This document shows, piece by piece, positions 1 to 8,359 of a DNA stretch of 64,000 nt. Numbering within the stretch: the stretch's first letter is position 1; each line of letters opens with the position of its first letter. This stretch comes from Salinimicrobium sp963739625 (GTDB lineage: Bacteria; Bacteroidota; Bacteroidia; Flavobacteriales; Flavobacteriaceae). Under the pieces are notes generated by a model. It was not told the origin of the DNA. It worked only from the letters and a program-made list of their open reading frames with translations, and searched no databases. A program made the position numbers and the translations under genes. Location: assembly GCA_963739625.1 (NCBI GenBank), contig CAVUAU010000005.1:62001-126000 (forward strand). The letters are read 5' to 3'.

Positions 1-1
1 G

Positions 2-2110
2 CCCGGCAGTTTTCTTGACCGGGAGATAGACAGTATCAATAATCTGCTTTCAGAAAAGTCCCAAAACCTTGAAGAACTACTGGAACTTCGGGCTTCGGGC
101 GAAACAGACAGCTATTATTCCCGGGTGCTTAATGAGCTTCAAAAGGTTGATGAAACTTTTGAAGAACCCAATTACGAACAGCGGTTCAAAGATCTCGAAC
201 CACATCAACGCAGGCTGCTGGTGCGGTTACTGGAGTACGCAAAAATGGAAAATCCCGAACCCTCTAATATTACGGTAGATTCTTTGGTGACATCGGTAAA
301 GCAGGTGTTGAACCAACTGGAAGTAAAGGAGCGGGATTACAGGGAACAGCTGCGGTCGCAGGAAAATCAACTGCTGGACAACGAAATGAAACTAAACAAC
401 CGGCTTCGGATACTGCTTTCTACGCTTGAAGCCGAAGAACGAAAATCTTCTTTAAACCAGGTAGAAAGCTGGCAGGACACCGTGCAGCAAACCTCCCGCG
501 CAATTGCCATTTTAGGGGCCATAAGTTTGCTGGTCATTCTCATTTTTGTGTTCCTGGTATTGCGTGATGTTTCCCGAAGTCAGCGGTATCGCAGGGAACT
601 GGAAGATGCGAAGACCTACGCCGAATCTTTACTAAAGAGCAGGGAACAGTTTATGAATACCGTGACCCATGACCTTCGCTCCCCACTCAATTCGGTCGTT
701 GGATATACGGGGCTGCTCGAAAAGACGAATCTCAGCAAATCGCAGAACCGCTATCTTGACCAACTCAAAAGATCTTCAGATTACCTGCTGCACCTGGTAA
801 ATGACCTGCTGGACCTCTCCCGGCTGGAGGCGGGAAAAATGTCAATTGATGAGTTGAGTTTTAATGCGAAACACCTTATCAAAGAGACTGTTGAAAATGC
901 CATTCCGCCGGAAAAACCTGCAGCCGTAGAAGTACGCATTGATATTGATGAACAACTGGACAGGTCTGTGATCACAGATCCTTTCAGGATCAAGCAGGTA
1001 CTCACTAACCTGGTGAGCAATGCCTGCAAATTTACCGAGCAAGGTTTTGTGGAGGTGCAGGCATGGCTGGAGGAGAAAAATTCGCGGCAGTACCTGCAGC
1101 TACAGGTGAAAGATACCGGCATTGGGATCTCAAAAGAGCAAAAAGAAAAGGTCTTTGAGGAATTTTCCCAGGAGAATTCATCTATTGAAAAGCGCTTTGG
1201 CGGCTCAGGACTTGGGCTGGCCATAAGCAAAAAGATCGTTAGCCTGCTTGGAGGCAGCATCAGCCTTGAAAGTGATCCCGGGGAAGGCAGTACCTTCCTG
1301 GTGGAAATCCCGGTACAGATACCGGCCGGGAAATTTGAAGAGGCTTCAGCTTCCGAAGAAAAGATACAACAGGATCTTAGCAACTACAGGATCTTACTGG
1401 TAGATGATGAACCGGCACAGCTGGGGCTGCTTAGGGAATTTATCAAAACAACAGGAATGACTTCTTTTTCCGCAGAAAATGGGAAGGAAGCTTTAAAAAA
1501 ACTCGAACAGGAAGAGGTTGACCTGGTTTTAACCGATATTCAAATGCCCGAAATGAACGGGCTGCAACTGCTGGAGCGTGTACAACAGCAATACCCGGAC
1601 TTGCCTGTGATAGCCCTCTCCGGGCAACCTAATGTCACTCCCGGTGACTATTTAAAAAAGGGGTTTAGCGGCAGTCTTATGAAACCTTATTCCTCAAAAG
1701 AACTAATTGAAATTATCGAAGGCGTACTGGAGGTACAATTGCAGCGGCAGCAAAAGGAAAATGCTATTTCCGGCAATGAAGAAAAAGGTTACAGCCTTAG
1801 CGAGATCAAGAATTTTGCCGGCGATGATGATGACGCACTTGGTGCTATTCTCGGCGCTTTTATTGAAAGCACCGGTTACGGAATGCAGACACTAGAACTG
1901 GCATTTCAAAACGGTGATAAAGAAAAGGTCTCTGCCATAGCACACAAAATGCTGCCAATGTTTAGACAGTTGCAGGCAGATCATCTGGTGAGGCTTCTGC
2001 AAAGGCTGGAAGATGAAAAATTAGGGGAAATTTCGGCTGACGAACTTCAGTTTTTAAAAAAGGAAGTTCAACAGCTGTTAGCGAGCCTTAAGCAGGAGAT
2101 CAAAGTTTGA
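2..2110 (+). CDS. Hybrid sensor histidine kinase (5' end outside window)
   Basis: The frame is open to the first base, so the N-terminus lies upstream of the window. The visible part has a coiled region, one membrane segment (about nt 499-570, AIAILGAISLLVILIFVFLV), a HisKA dimerisation domain with the phospho-acceptor His at nt 668-670 (THDLRSPLNS), a HATPase_c domain with N box (NLVSNACKF) and G boxes (DTGIGIS, GSGLGLAISK), a receiver domain with its acceptor Asp at nt 1535-1537 (LTDIQMPEMNG), and a C-terminal HPt-like helical segment with a candidate His at nt 1943-1945 (AHKMLPMF). Such proteins autophosphorylate and relay phosphate His-Asp-His. The 3' end overlaps the convergent response regulator gene by 11 bases. 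That regulator is a natural candidate partner, but pairing is inferred from position only. The signal sensed cannot be told. Confidence 0.93.
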   Translation, partial: PGSFLDREIDSINNLLSEKSQNLEELLELRASGETDSYYSRVLNELQKVDETFEEPNYEQRFKDLEPHQRRLLVRLLEYAKMENPEPSNITVDSLVTSVKQVLNQLEVKERDYREQLRSQENQLLDNEMKLNNRLRILLSTLEAEERKSSLNQVESWQDTVQQTSRAIAILGAISLLVILIFVFLVLRDVSRSQRYRRELEDAKTYAESLLKSREQFMNTVTHDLRSPLNSVVGYTGLLEKTNLSKSQNRYLDQLKRSSDYLLHLVNDLLDLSRLEAGKMSIDELSFNAKHLIKETVENAIPPEKPAAVEVRIDIDEQLDRSVITDPFRIKQVLTNLVSNACKFTEQGFVEVQAWLEEKNSRQYLQLQVKDTGIGISKEQKEKVFEEFSQENSSIEKRFGGSGLGLAISKKIVSLLGGSISLESDPGEGSTFLVEIPVQIPAGKFEEASASEEKIQQDLSNYRILLVDDEPAQLGLLREFIKTTGMTSFSAENGKEALKKLEQEEVDLVLTDIQMPEMNGLQLLERVQQQYPDLPVIALSGQPNVTPGDYLKKGFSGSLMKPYSSKELIEIIEGVLEVQLQRQQKENAISGNEEKGYSLSEIKNFAGDDDDALGAILGAFIESTGYGMQTLELAFQNGDKEKVSAIAHKMLPMFRQLQADHLVRLLQRLEDEKLGEISADELQFLKKEVQQLLASLKQEIKV

Positions 2111-3452
2111 TCCCGTAATGCTTCAGCTTATTGTACAAAGTCTTTCGGTCAATTGACAACAAACGGGCAGCCTTACTCTTGTTGCCTTTAGATTTCTCCA
2201 GCGCATCAAGGATCAACTCTTCCTCATTTTTATTCTTGAACAGGCTGTAAGAGGGTTGAGAATCCTCTTTTTTGGAGGCATCAAGGATCTCCTGTGGTAA
2301 CACAGCTGCAGGAATACTGTCATCATTGGTAAGCAAAACACTTCTCTTCACGACATTTTTGAGCTCCCGCAGGTTGCCCGGCCAGTGATAGGCTTTAAAA
2401 GCTGCCACAGCATCATCGTCAAAACCGGCAATATCTTTTTCCAGCTCGGCATTGGCATTGTCAAGAAAATAGTTGGCGAAGATCATAAGGTCGTCTTCGC
2501 GGTCTTTTAGCGGAGGTACTTTAATGGAGAACTCGTTTAGCCTGTGGTAAAGATCTTCCCTGAAATCACCTTTTTGGACCAGGGCAAAAAGATCTTCATT
2601 GGTAGCGGTGATCACCCGTATATCCACCCGAATTTCCTCATTACTGCCCACCGGCTTCACCTTTCTCTCCTGCAGCGCCCTTAGCAGCTGCACTTGCAGT
2701 TCATAATTGAGGTTTCCTATCTCGTCCAGGAAAAGCGTTCCCCCGTTTGCGGCTTCAAAATGGCCGGTTTTGTTGGTCACAGCTCCCGTAAAAGAACCTT
2801 TCACATGACCAAAGAATTCACTGGAGGCAAGTTCACGGGGAATAGCTCCACAATCTACCGCGATGAAAGGAGCATTATGTCTTTTGCTCTTGTCATGAAT
2901 GCTCTTGGCTACCTGCTCTTTGCCGGTACCGCTCTCTCCCATGATCAAAACAGACATGTTGGTAGGCGCTACGAGCTCAATATAATTATTGAGTTTTTCT
3001 GAAGCTTCGCTAACTCCTTTTATAAAAGTATTGGCCGAAACCGTCCTTTTAACCGCTTTTTTGGCTTTAGGGGGTGCTGCAGGCGCTTCAGGTTCCCGGG
3101 TTAAAGCATCATTGATGCCTTTAAGAATGACTTCGGGGTGAAAGGGTTTTGCGATATAATCCAGGGCACCTTCTTTTATGGCATTGACCGCCATACTGAT
3201 TTCGGCATAACTGGTCATCATGATCACGCCGGTCTCGCGGTGCTTTTCTTTCACAGCTTTTAACACCTCAAGCCCTTCCATGTCTGGCAGGCGAACATCA
3301 GAGATCACCACGTCATAATCGTTCTTTGATACCTGGTTCAAAGCTTCTGTAGCAGTGTACACCGCATCCACATCAAATTCCTTCTTCGTAAGAAAGGTTT
3401 TTAGCATAGTGCAAAACGCCACATCGTCTTCTACTAAAAGTATTTTGGCCAT
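2100..3452 (-). CDS. Sigma-54-dependent response regulator (NtrC/ZraR family)
   Basis: A 450-residue transcription activator in three parts. Residues 1-115 are a receiver domain with acceptor Asp52 (ISDVRLPDMEG) and Lys102. Residues about 142-375 are a sigma-54 AAA+ domain with Walker A GESGTGKE (172-179), the sigma-54 contact loop as GSFTGA (219-224, the common GAFTGA variant) and Walker B GGTLFLDEIG. The end is a Fis-type helix-turn-helix (NKSKAARLLSIDRKTLYNKL). Phosphorylation is expected to let it remodel RNA polymerase bound to RpoN at -24/-12 promoters. The gene is convergent with the hybrid kinase and overlaps it by 11 bases; no kinase lies upstream in the same operon. Family assignment is certain; target genes are unknown. 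Confidence 0.95.
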   Translation of the reverse strand: MAKILLVEDDVAFCTMLKTFLTKKEFDVDAVYTATEALNQVSKNDYDVVISDVRLPDMEGLEVLKAVKEKHRETGVIMMTSYAEISMAVNAIKEGALDYIAKPFHPEVILKGINDALTREPEAPAAPPKAKKAVKRTVSANTFIKGVSEASEKLNNYIELVAPTNMSVLIMGESGTGKEQVAKSIHDKSKRHNAPFIAVDCGAIPRELASSEFFGHVKGSFTGAVTNKTGHFEAANGGTLFLDEIGNLNYELQVQLLRALQERKVKPVGSNEEIRVDIRVITATNEDLFALVQKGDFREDLYHRLNEFSIKVPPLKDREDDLMIFANYFLDNANAELEKDIAGFDDDAVAAFKAYHWPGNLRELKNVVKRSVLLTNDDSIPAAVLPQEILDASKKEDSQPSYSLFKNKNEEELILDALEKSKGNKSKAARLLSIDRKTLYNKLKHYGIKL

Positions 3453-3511
3453 AACAGATTTTGATATTCACAAAATTAGGATATTATCCCCCTGTAAAAC
3501 CAAAAATAAGC

Positions 3512-3550
3512 ATAAAAAAAGGAGCTTAAAAAAGCTCCCTTTTTTCCCTT
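3512..3550 (-). terminator. Rho-independent terminator downstream of the PepSY-like gene
   Basis: A hairpin of GGGAGC / GCTCCC with an A/T loop is flanked by long A and T runs on both sides, so it can work in both directions. On the minus strand it ends transcripts of the PepSY-like gene before the response regulator promoter region. Confidence 0.75.
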
Positions 3551-3664
3551 TTTTAAGGGATTGGTTTAGTCTCCGTTTTACAGCAGGCCCTAAAAATTAT
3601 AGCACATGTTCCTTCGGCAGCTGCCACCTAGAGTCGGTCTCTCTACAAGCGGTGGTTAGATAGA

Positions 3665-4003
3665 TTACTGCTGATCCTGATCTTCGTCGATCCAGTTACC
3701 TTTAGCATCTGCATAAAGTTCCTGATCTTCACCTTCAGCGGTCTTCACAACCAGTTTAAATTTTTGTGCGCCTTCTTTTTCTTTAACGTAAGCTTCAGCA
3801 ATTGTCGCTCCGGCAAAATCACGCTCTACTGCCTGTTGTACCTCGGCAGGAAGTTCTGAAACTTCGATTTTACGGAATTCAGCTGTTTGCTGGGCCTGTG
3901 CTTCAACAGCTACCTGTTCCTGTGCAGCTTCCTGAGCTGTAAGATTTTGAGCTGAAAACAACATTGCTGATGCGGCTACTACTGATAAACATATCTTTTT
4001 CAT
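3665..4003 (-). CDS. Exported PepSY-like protein
   Basis: A 112-residue protein with a clear signal peptide (MKKICLSVVAASAMLFSAQNLTAQ, cleavage after AQ) followed by a Gln/Ala-rich stretch. The C-terminal part of about 60 residues (EVSELPAEVQQAVERDFAGATI...KFKLVVKTAEGEDQELYADAKG) has the PepSY-like pattern seen in many small exported Bacteroidetes proteins: LP..V..A....F.GA.I..A, then a strand and a D..G turn. The exact role of these proteins is not established. It is monocistronic, ended by the hairpin at 3512-3550, and the 73 bases before that hairpin hold nothing recognised. Export is well supported; the PepSY-like label is a pattern match by eye. Confidence 0.8.
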   Translation of the reverse strand: MKKICLSVVAASAMLFSAQNLTAQEAAQEQVAVEAQAQQTAEFRKIEVSELPAEVQQAVERDFAGATIAEAYVKEKEGAQKFKLVVKTAEGEDQELYADAKGNWIDEDQDQQ

Positions 4004-4083
4004 AATTCAAGTTTTTTGGGTTTATTCTATTTGGTTTTTTCATTTACTATAGAAAAATCTGTTCCCTTTTCTCCAAAATAATG

Positions 4084-4107
4084 AAAGCCCCTGATTTTGG
4101 GGCTTTT
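4084..4107 (-). terminator. Terminator after the arfB operon
   Basis: AAAGCCCC and GGGGCTTT arms around a six-base loop, with T-rich sequence on the minus-strand exit side. It lies about 100 bases past the arfB stop. The rest of 4004-4203 shows no gene. Confidence 0.75.
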
Positions 4108-4203
4108 AACTTATATTCCGTTTTTGAATTATCTTGTGGAAGTGTGAAATGTCTACAGAAAGTTGTGGAATTTATCCTCAGATTTTCTGAATCTTCAGCT
4201 TTT

Positions 4204-4608
4204 TTACTCTTTTAAAGGATCCCTTCTCGCAGCCTTCTTTTCTGAATTTATCTTTTTTTTCTTAAGCCGCTTCATTTTTGCCCTTTTTGGAACCTTTGTT
4301 TTTTTCCGGGGCTTTGGCTTCACCAGCGCCTGCCTGAGCTGTTCAATCAACCGCTGCGTAACGATCTCCTTATTCTTGTGCTGACTCCTGCTCTCATCGC
4401 ACTGCAGCACCAGTTCTTCGGCATTGGTAAGTTTACCGCCCAATTTCTTGAGCAGCCGCTGTTTCTCTTCTTCGGAAAATGCTTCGGAAGCGGGTAAGTT
4501 GAAGTGCAGCTCGACCTTTGTGGCTACTTTATTAACGTTCTGCCCGCCCGCGCCAGAGCTGCGCACGGCCTTGTAGTCTATTTCCTGAAGGAGTCGCTGT
4601 TCTTCCAA
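4204..4608 (-). CDS. arfB: Alternative ribosome-rescue factor ArfB (RF-1 domain, GGQ)
   Basis: A 134-residue protein with the class I release factor catalytic core: the GGQ motif at residues 21-23 in SSGAGGQNVNK, which hydrolyses peptidyl-tRNA in the ribosome. It lacks the codon-recognition domains of full release factors. The C-terminus is a Lys/Arg-rich tail (KPKPRKKTKVPKRAKMKRLKKKK), the feature that in ArfB (YaeJ) enters the empty mRNA channel of stalled ribosomes. Length matches the ArfB family. The start codon follows the DUF4301 stop by two bases, so it is the last gene of the leftward operon, followed by the hairpin at 4084-4107. Confidence 0.93.
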   Translation of the reverse strand: MEEQRLLQEIDYKAVRSSGAGGQNVNKVATKVELHFNLPASEAFSEEEKQRLLKKLGGKLTNAEELVLQCDESRSQHKNKEIVTQRLIEQLRQALVKPKPRKKTKVPKRAKMKRLKKKKINSEKKAARRDPLKE

Positions 4609-4610
4609 AA

Positions 4611-6161
4611 CTACTTCACCTGGTGAGTTGGCTTGAGCAGATCGGCCACTGTTTTCACCGGATTAAAGGTCTCCACAGGCACCTCCACAAAAATGGAGAT
4701 CCAGCGGGCCATCGCGCCGTTCCATAACCCGGGAAGCTCAAGAGCTTTGAGGTCTTTGCCGTCTTTCGTTTTGTTCGCGATGAAGAAAGTATCCTCATCA
4801 ACATACTCTAAAAGGTCGAATTTTTTACCCTTATAATCTTTAAAGGAGCAAACCACATCAACCGGGTTGAAATGAGTGGCTTCCTGCGCAATCTTGCTTT
4901 GCTGATAATTGTCGTGGTCTATTTGAGAACTCTCCACGATCTGTAAAGAAATTTCCCCGTTTTCGTGTTTCACCCAGAATGGTCCGCCGCCGGGCTCGCC
5001 CTCGTTTTTGACCATTCCGCAGACCCTGATAGGCCGGTTAAAATACTTTTTTAAAGCCTCTATTTTTTCCCCTTTTTGAAGCTCTTCAAACTTGATGCTT
5101 AAACCGGAGTTCAATTTCTTCTGAAGGAATTCGGCCATCTCAGCAAGTTCTTCTTCTGTAGGTTCACCCTCGAGCTTTTTCAAGCAGGAGAAGGTTTTTT
5201 CCTGCAGGTCAAGCAGCTCGCCGGCAAGCATTTTTTTATTTTCAGCTAAGGTTTGGCGATTCTTAGGGATCACCACATTGTCGATGTTCTTTATAAAAAT
5301 GAGATCTGCGTCCTGCTCGTTTAGGTTGTTGATGAGGGCTCCGTGGCCACCCGGCCTAAAGAACATAGCTCCATTTTCGTCTCTAAAAGGTTCATTATCC
5401 TTTGTTACTGCAAGTGTATCGGTTTTTGGATCCTGGTAGGAATAGGAGATCTGGTAAGTCACCCCGGTCTCTTTCTCCAGTTTTTCCTTGATTCTGCGAG
5501 CCTCGGCTTCAAATTTTTCATGATGTTCCTTAGAAACCGTAAAATGCAGCCTTACTTTGTTCCCGGAAGCAGCGTAATCTACCGCTTCCCTTAGATGCTC
5601 TTCAAAAGAGGTCGCCGAACTGTCTTCATACTTGTGAAAAGGCACCAAACCTTTCGGTTGCTCTCCAAGATCCAGCCCCTCTTCTTCAAGGATTGTCCTT
5701 ACAAGAATGAGTTGCTGTTTATCTTCTGTAAGCTCGTCAAATTTTGGATGATTTTGATGGATATGCTTTTGGACCTCCTCGTAAAAAGGAAGATCTTTCA
5801 TGCGGGTAAAGAAAGATTCCAGCTTTGGATCGTTCTGCCGCTCAATATAGTCATTCACACTCTCCTCCTGCGGATTGTAGTGCCGCACAAATTTGTAAAG
5901 CGATTTAAACATTCTTGTAGCTGCGCCAGATGCCGGAATGAATTTCAAAATATCCAGCTCTTCTCTTTTTGAATCGTAGAGGTTGACAAGCCGCTGTTTT
6001 TCTTCTTCATCAAGCTGCAGGATACCATTGCGAACAGTGGCAGCCTCGATAATATTTATGGCAACATTTCCGCGTTTAAAGATTTCGATTTGTTCCTGAA
6101 CTTTTGCAGGATTTATTCCCTTTTTCTCTATTTGAGAAAGATCTTTTTCACTAAAGCCCAA
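4611..6161 (-). CDS. DUF4301 family protein
   Basis: A 516-residue soluble protein matching the Bacteroidetes DUF4301 family. Near residues 75-90 it carries FIPASGAATRMFKSL, which looks like the nucleotide-binding loop of sugar-1-phosphate nucleotidyltransferases (compare LAGGxGTRLG). Later motifs such as FFRPGGHGALINNLN and DLIFIKNIDNV also resemble UDP-sugar pyrophosphorylases. A nucleotidyltransferase-like fold is therefore likely, but no substrate can be named. It overlaps the NadR-type kinase gene by 11 bases and is followed two bases later by arfB, so it is co-transcribed with both. Confidence 0.85.
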   Translation of the reverse strand: MGFSEKDLSQIEKKGINPAKVQEQIEIFKRGNVAINIIEAATVRNGILQLDEEEKQRLVNLYDSKREELDILKFIPASGAATRMFKSLYKFVRHYNPQEESVNDYIERQNDPKLESFFTRMKDLPFYEEVQKHIHQNHPKFDELTEDKQQLILVRTILEEEGLDLGEQPKGLVPFHKYEDSSATSFEEHLREAVDYAASGNKVRLHFTVSKEHHEKFEAEARRIKEKLEKETGVTYQISYSYQDPKTDTLAVTKDNEPFRDENGAMFFRPGGHGALINNLNEQDADLIFIKNIDNVVIPKNRQTLAENKKMLAGELLDLQEKTFSCLKKLEGEPTEEELAEMAEFLQKKLNSGLSIKFEELQKGEKIEALKKYFNRPIRVCGMVKNEGEPGGGPFWVKHENGEISLQIVESSQIDHDNYQQSKIAQEATHFNPVDVVCSFKDYKGKKFDLLEYVDEDTFFIANKTKDGKDLKALELPGLWNGAMARWISIFVEVPVETFNPVKTVADLLKPTHQVK

Positions 6162-6729
6162 CTTCTTTCCGTTTTATTAGTTCTTCAATTGTTTTCACAG
6201 CCGTTTCAAACCGCTCCTGATAATTTCCTTTCAGGATCTGGTATGGCTTGTTGTACCGGTCTAAAGATGATTTGAATTTGGCGAACATAAGTTCCCGTTG
6301 ATGGGGTCGGTCGCGCAAATCGTCTTCAACCCAGGGAACGTCAATATACGTTAAAAAATAGAGATCGTAATGGGCCTTTAACGCATGTTTAAGAAGTGTG
6401 GCATCGCAGTTCCCATCATAATAGGCCTGAGAATAGACTACAGTTTCCAAAAGATTAGTGTCGCAAAAAAGCACTTTTTGAGCCTCTTCTGCCGCAGCAT
6501 TTTCCAGCTGCATCTGGCCTTCAGCAATTGGTAAAATATCTTTGGGCTCGCAAATCTTCTGCTCCTCATCCCACTTCTGCTGCAGGTAATCACGGGAAAA
6601 TTCTGGAACCCATTGGGTATTGAAATGAGCCGCCAGTTGTTGGGCAAGCGTGGTTTTTCCGGTAGATTCGGGTCCAAATAATACAATCTTTATGAGGTCA
6701 CGTGACCTTTGCTCAAGCTGTCTCTCCAT
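6151..6729 (-). CDS. NadR-type P-loop kinase (nicotinamide riboside kinase-like)
   Basis: A 192-residue ATPase with Walker A GPESTGKT (residues 19-26) and the NadR C-terminal kinase pattern: WVPEFSRDYL after the P-loop, then FCDTNLLETVVYSQAYY and LTYIDVPWVEDDLRDRP. In NadR this domain phosphorylates nicotinamide riboside to NMN; here it stands alone without the NMN adenylyltransferase or DNA-binding parts. The frame stays open further upstream to 6939, but that part lies inside pnuC and has no family similarity, so the start is set at the ATG at 6727-6729, overlapping pnuC by 40 bases. Linkage to pnuC supports a vitamin salvage role. The DUF77 gene upstream leaves thiamine as an alternative substrate. 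Confidence 0.85.
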   Translation of the reverse strand: MERQLEQRSRDLIKIVLFGPESTGKTTLAQQLAAHFNTQWVPEFSRDYLQQKWDEEQKICEPKDILPIAEGQMQLENAAAEEAQKVLFCDTNLLETVVYSQAYYDGNCDATLLKHALKAHYDLYFLTYIDVPWVEDDLRDRPHQRELMFAKFKSSLDRYNKPYQILKGNYQERFETAVKTIEELIKRKEVGL

Positions 6730-7322
6730 GTCTTGTAGCCGTAAATGGCTATTATTGTGAATGCAAAATACTGCAGACTGGTAAAAGTGAGGCCTTTGTA
6801 AAAATAAAGCGGCACTGAAATGATATCTCCAATGATCCAGTAGATCCAGTTTTCCAGCTTCTTCCTTGCCATTAGCCACATGCCAACGAAAAAAACCGCG
6901 GTGGTCACGGTGTCTACATAGGCCGTCCAGCTGTTCCACTTGTCGAAAAAGTCATAGACCCAAAAGGTGAACAGCCACGTGGCCACAAAGATCAAGACGC
7001 TCCACAATTTCTCTTTTCTAGTCGTCCTGGTGATGGGAATGTAGTGCACTGCGTCAACTTTTCTGGTCCACACATACCAGCCGTAAATGCTCATGGTGGA
7101 ATAGTAAAAGTTGATCATCATGTCTCCCAGCAGCTGCCATTGCCACAGCAGGTAAACGAAGATCACCGTGCTAACAATGCCGGTGGGATAGACCAGGATG
7201 TTCTCCTGTTTTGAATACCAAACCGACAAAAAGCCGAAGATCACCGCAATGATCTCCAGAATTATAAATAAGGTAGGATAGCCTTCGTACTGCTGAAAAA
7301 GGAAATCAAAAATCGGCTGCAT
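6690..7322 (-). CDS. pnuC: PnuC-family vitamin transporter
   Basis: A 210-residue membrane protein with about seven hydrophobic segments and the PnuC signature WIYWIIGDIISVPLYFYKGL near the C-terminus. PnuC proteins move nicotinamide riboside by facilitated diffusion, with trapping by a downstream kinase. Bacteroidetes paralogues called PnuT are thought to carry thiamine. The gene overlaps the DUF77 gene upstream by 17 bases and the kinase downstream by 40, so the three are translated as a unit. The gap before the DUF77 gene is only 45 bases and holds no TPP riboswitch, so substrate choice between nicotinamide riboside and thiamine stays open. Confidence 0.9.
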   Translation of the reverse strand: MQPIFDFLFQQYEGYPTLFIILEIIAVIFGFLSVWYSKQENILVYPTGIVSTVIFVYLLWQWQLLGDMMINFYYSTMSIYGWYVWTRKVDAVHYIPITRTTRKEKLWSVLIFVATWLFTFWVYDFFDKWNSWTAYVDTVTTAVFFVGMWLMARKKLENWIYWIIGDIISVPLYFYKGLTFTSLQYFAFTIIAIYGYKTWRDSLSKGHVTS

Positions 7323-7566
7323 AGTCGCTTCGGTTGCCTTTGACGAGCTTCATCGTCATAAGCACATGGTCCATAGACAGGAAAGTTTCCTTGACCTCTT
7401 CGGTAAGGAAATCCATTATTTTGTCGTAGTCACCATAGATCTGGGTGCCCAACGGGTTTTCCAAGACGGTAAAGCCAGAGCTGCGCAAGGTCTTGATGAA
7501 CTTCTTTATTGGCGCTTCAAAATCGTCCTGCAGCGGAGTGAGGGCGAGTTCTACAGAGATTTGCAT
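7306..7566 (-). CDS. Thiamine-binding family protein (MTH1187/YkoF-like, DUF77)
   Basis: An 86-residue protein with the MTH1187/YqgV pattern: MQISVELALTPL at the start, an alternating beta-alpha fold, and GTQIYGDYDKIMDFLTEE before a final MDHVLMTMKLVKG strand. Members are small ferredoxin-like proteins, some shown to bind thiamine or related pyrimidines. It sits directly before pnuC with overlapping ends, which suggests a link to uptake of a thiamine-like compound. The start ATG lies 45 bases after the pcrB stop. Confidence 0.8.
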   Translation of the reverse strand: MQISVELALTPLQDDFEAPIKKFIKTLRSSGFTVLENPLGTQIYGDYDKIMDFLTEEVKETFLSMDHVLMTMKLVKGNRSDYAADF

Positions 7567-7611
7567 AATTTGTTTTTTTAGATTTTAGCTGAAGATCAAA
7601 ATTAGCAAGAA

Positions 7612-8359
7612 TCAAACGTTTGACCGGCTTTTCAGGTAGTTTTTAGCTGAAACATTAAAAAATTCCCCTTTTTCAAAGGCGGTTCCTATCACCACCAGGT
7701 CGGCCCCGGCTTCATAAATCCTTTCTAACTGATGCTGAGTCCTTATGCCTCCGCCCACTATCAATGGGATACTTATCGCTTTTTTTACTGCGGAAATTAT
7801 ATCTTCGGAAATGGCATTTTTGGCACCGCTTCCGGCTTCGAGGTAAATGAGTTCTTTACCCAAATACTGTCCCGCAAGCGCCGTGTTCACGATCAATTCA
7901 ATATCATCGGGATCTAAAGGTTTTGTATTGCTCACGCGTTCCACCGCCGAAAAATTTCCGCCGTCAACGAGGATATATCCGGTTGGAATTACTTCCAGTT
8001 TGCTCTCCCGCAGCTTTTGTGCAGATTTTACCTGTTGACCTATGAGATATTCCGGATTTCTTCCGGAGATAAGACTGAGGAACAAAAGCGCATCGGCCTC
8101 GGGTGTAATGTGAGAATGGTCGCCCGGGAAAAGAATGACTGGGAGAGAAGTTTCAGCTTTAACGGCACTGCACACAGGCTTCAGTCTTGCCTGCCTCCAC
8201 ACTGCTGCCACCTACGAAAAGATGTGTTGTGAATCGTGGGATCTTCCGAAGAAAATCGGCTGCATCATCAACTTCAAACTTATCAGGATCAATGAGCACC
8301 GCCAGCAATTTGCCGCCTGCAGCTACGGCCTCAAAAATGTCATTTTTGACTGCCCTCAT
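7612..8359 (-). pseudogene. pcrB: Geranylgeranylglyceryl/heptaprenylglyceryl phosphate synthase (PcrB), frameshifted as sequenced
   Basis: Two overlapping frames make one protein of about 248 residues. The 5' part (8359 to about 8170) reads AVLIDPDKF...THLFVGGSSVEAGKTEACV, and the 3' part reads AVKAETSLPVILFPGDHSHI...YLEAGSGA...PLIVGGGIRTQHQLERIYEAGADLVVIGTAFEK. These are the phosphate- and substrate-binding motifs of the TIM-barrel GGGP synthase family, which joins a prenyl diphosphate to glycerol-1-phosphate. The break lies at about 8165-8173; removing one base (GTGCAGTG to GTGAGTG) restores the frame, and the total length is 3n+1. All known motifs are kept on both sides, so sequence error is more likely than loss. 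The start overlaps the phosphopantetheinyl transferase stop by four bases. Confidence 0.85.

Noticed and set aside
6730..6939. Upstream extension of the NadR-type kinase frame
   Set aside because: The extra 70 codons lie inside pnuC in another frame and do not resemble the family.
7567..7611. TPP riboswitch before the DUF77-pnuC unit
   Set aside because: The gap is 45 bases and lacks the thi-box pattern.
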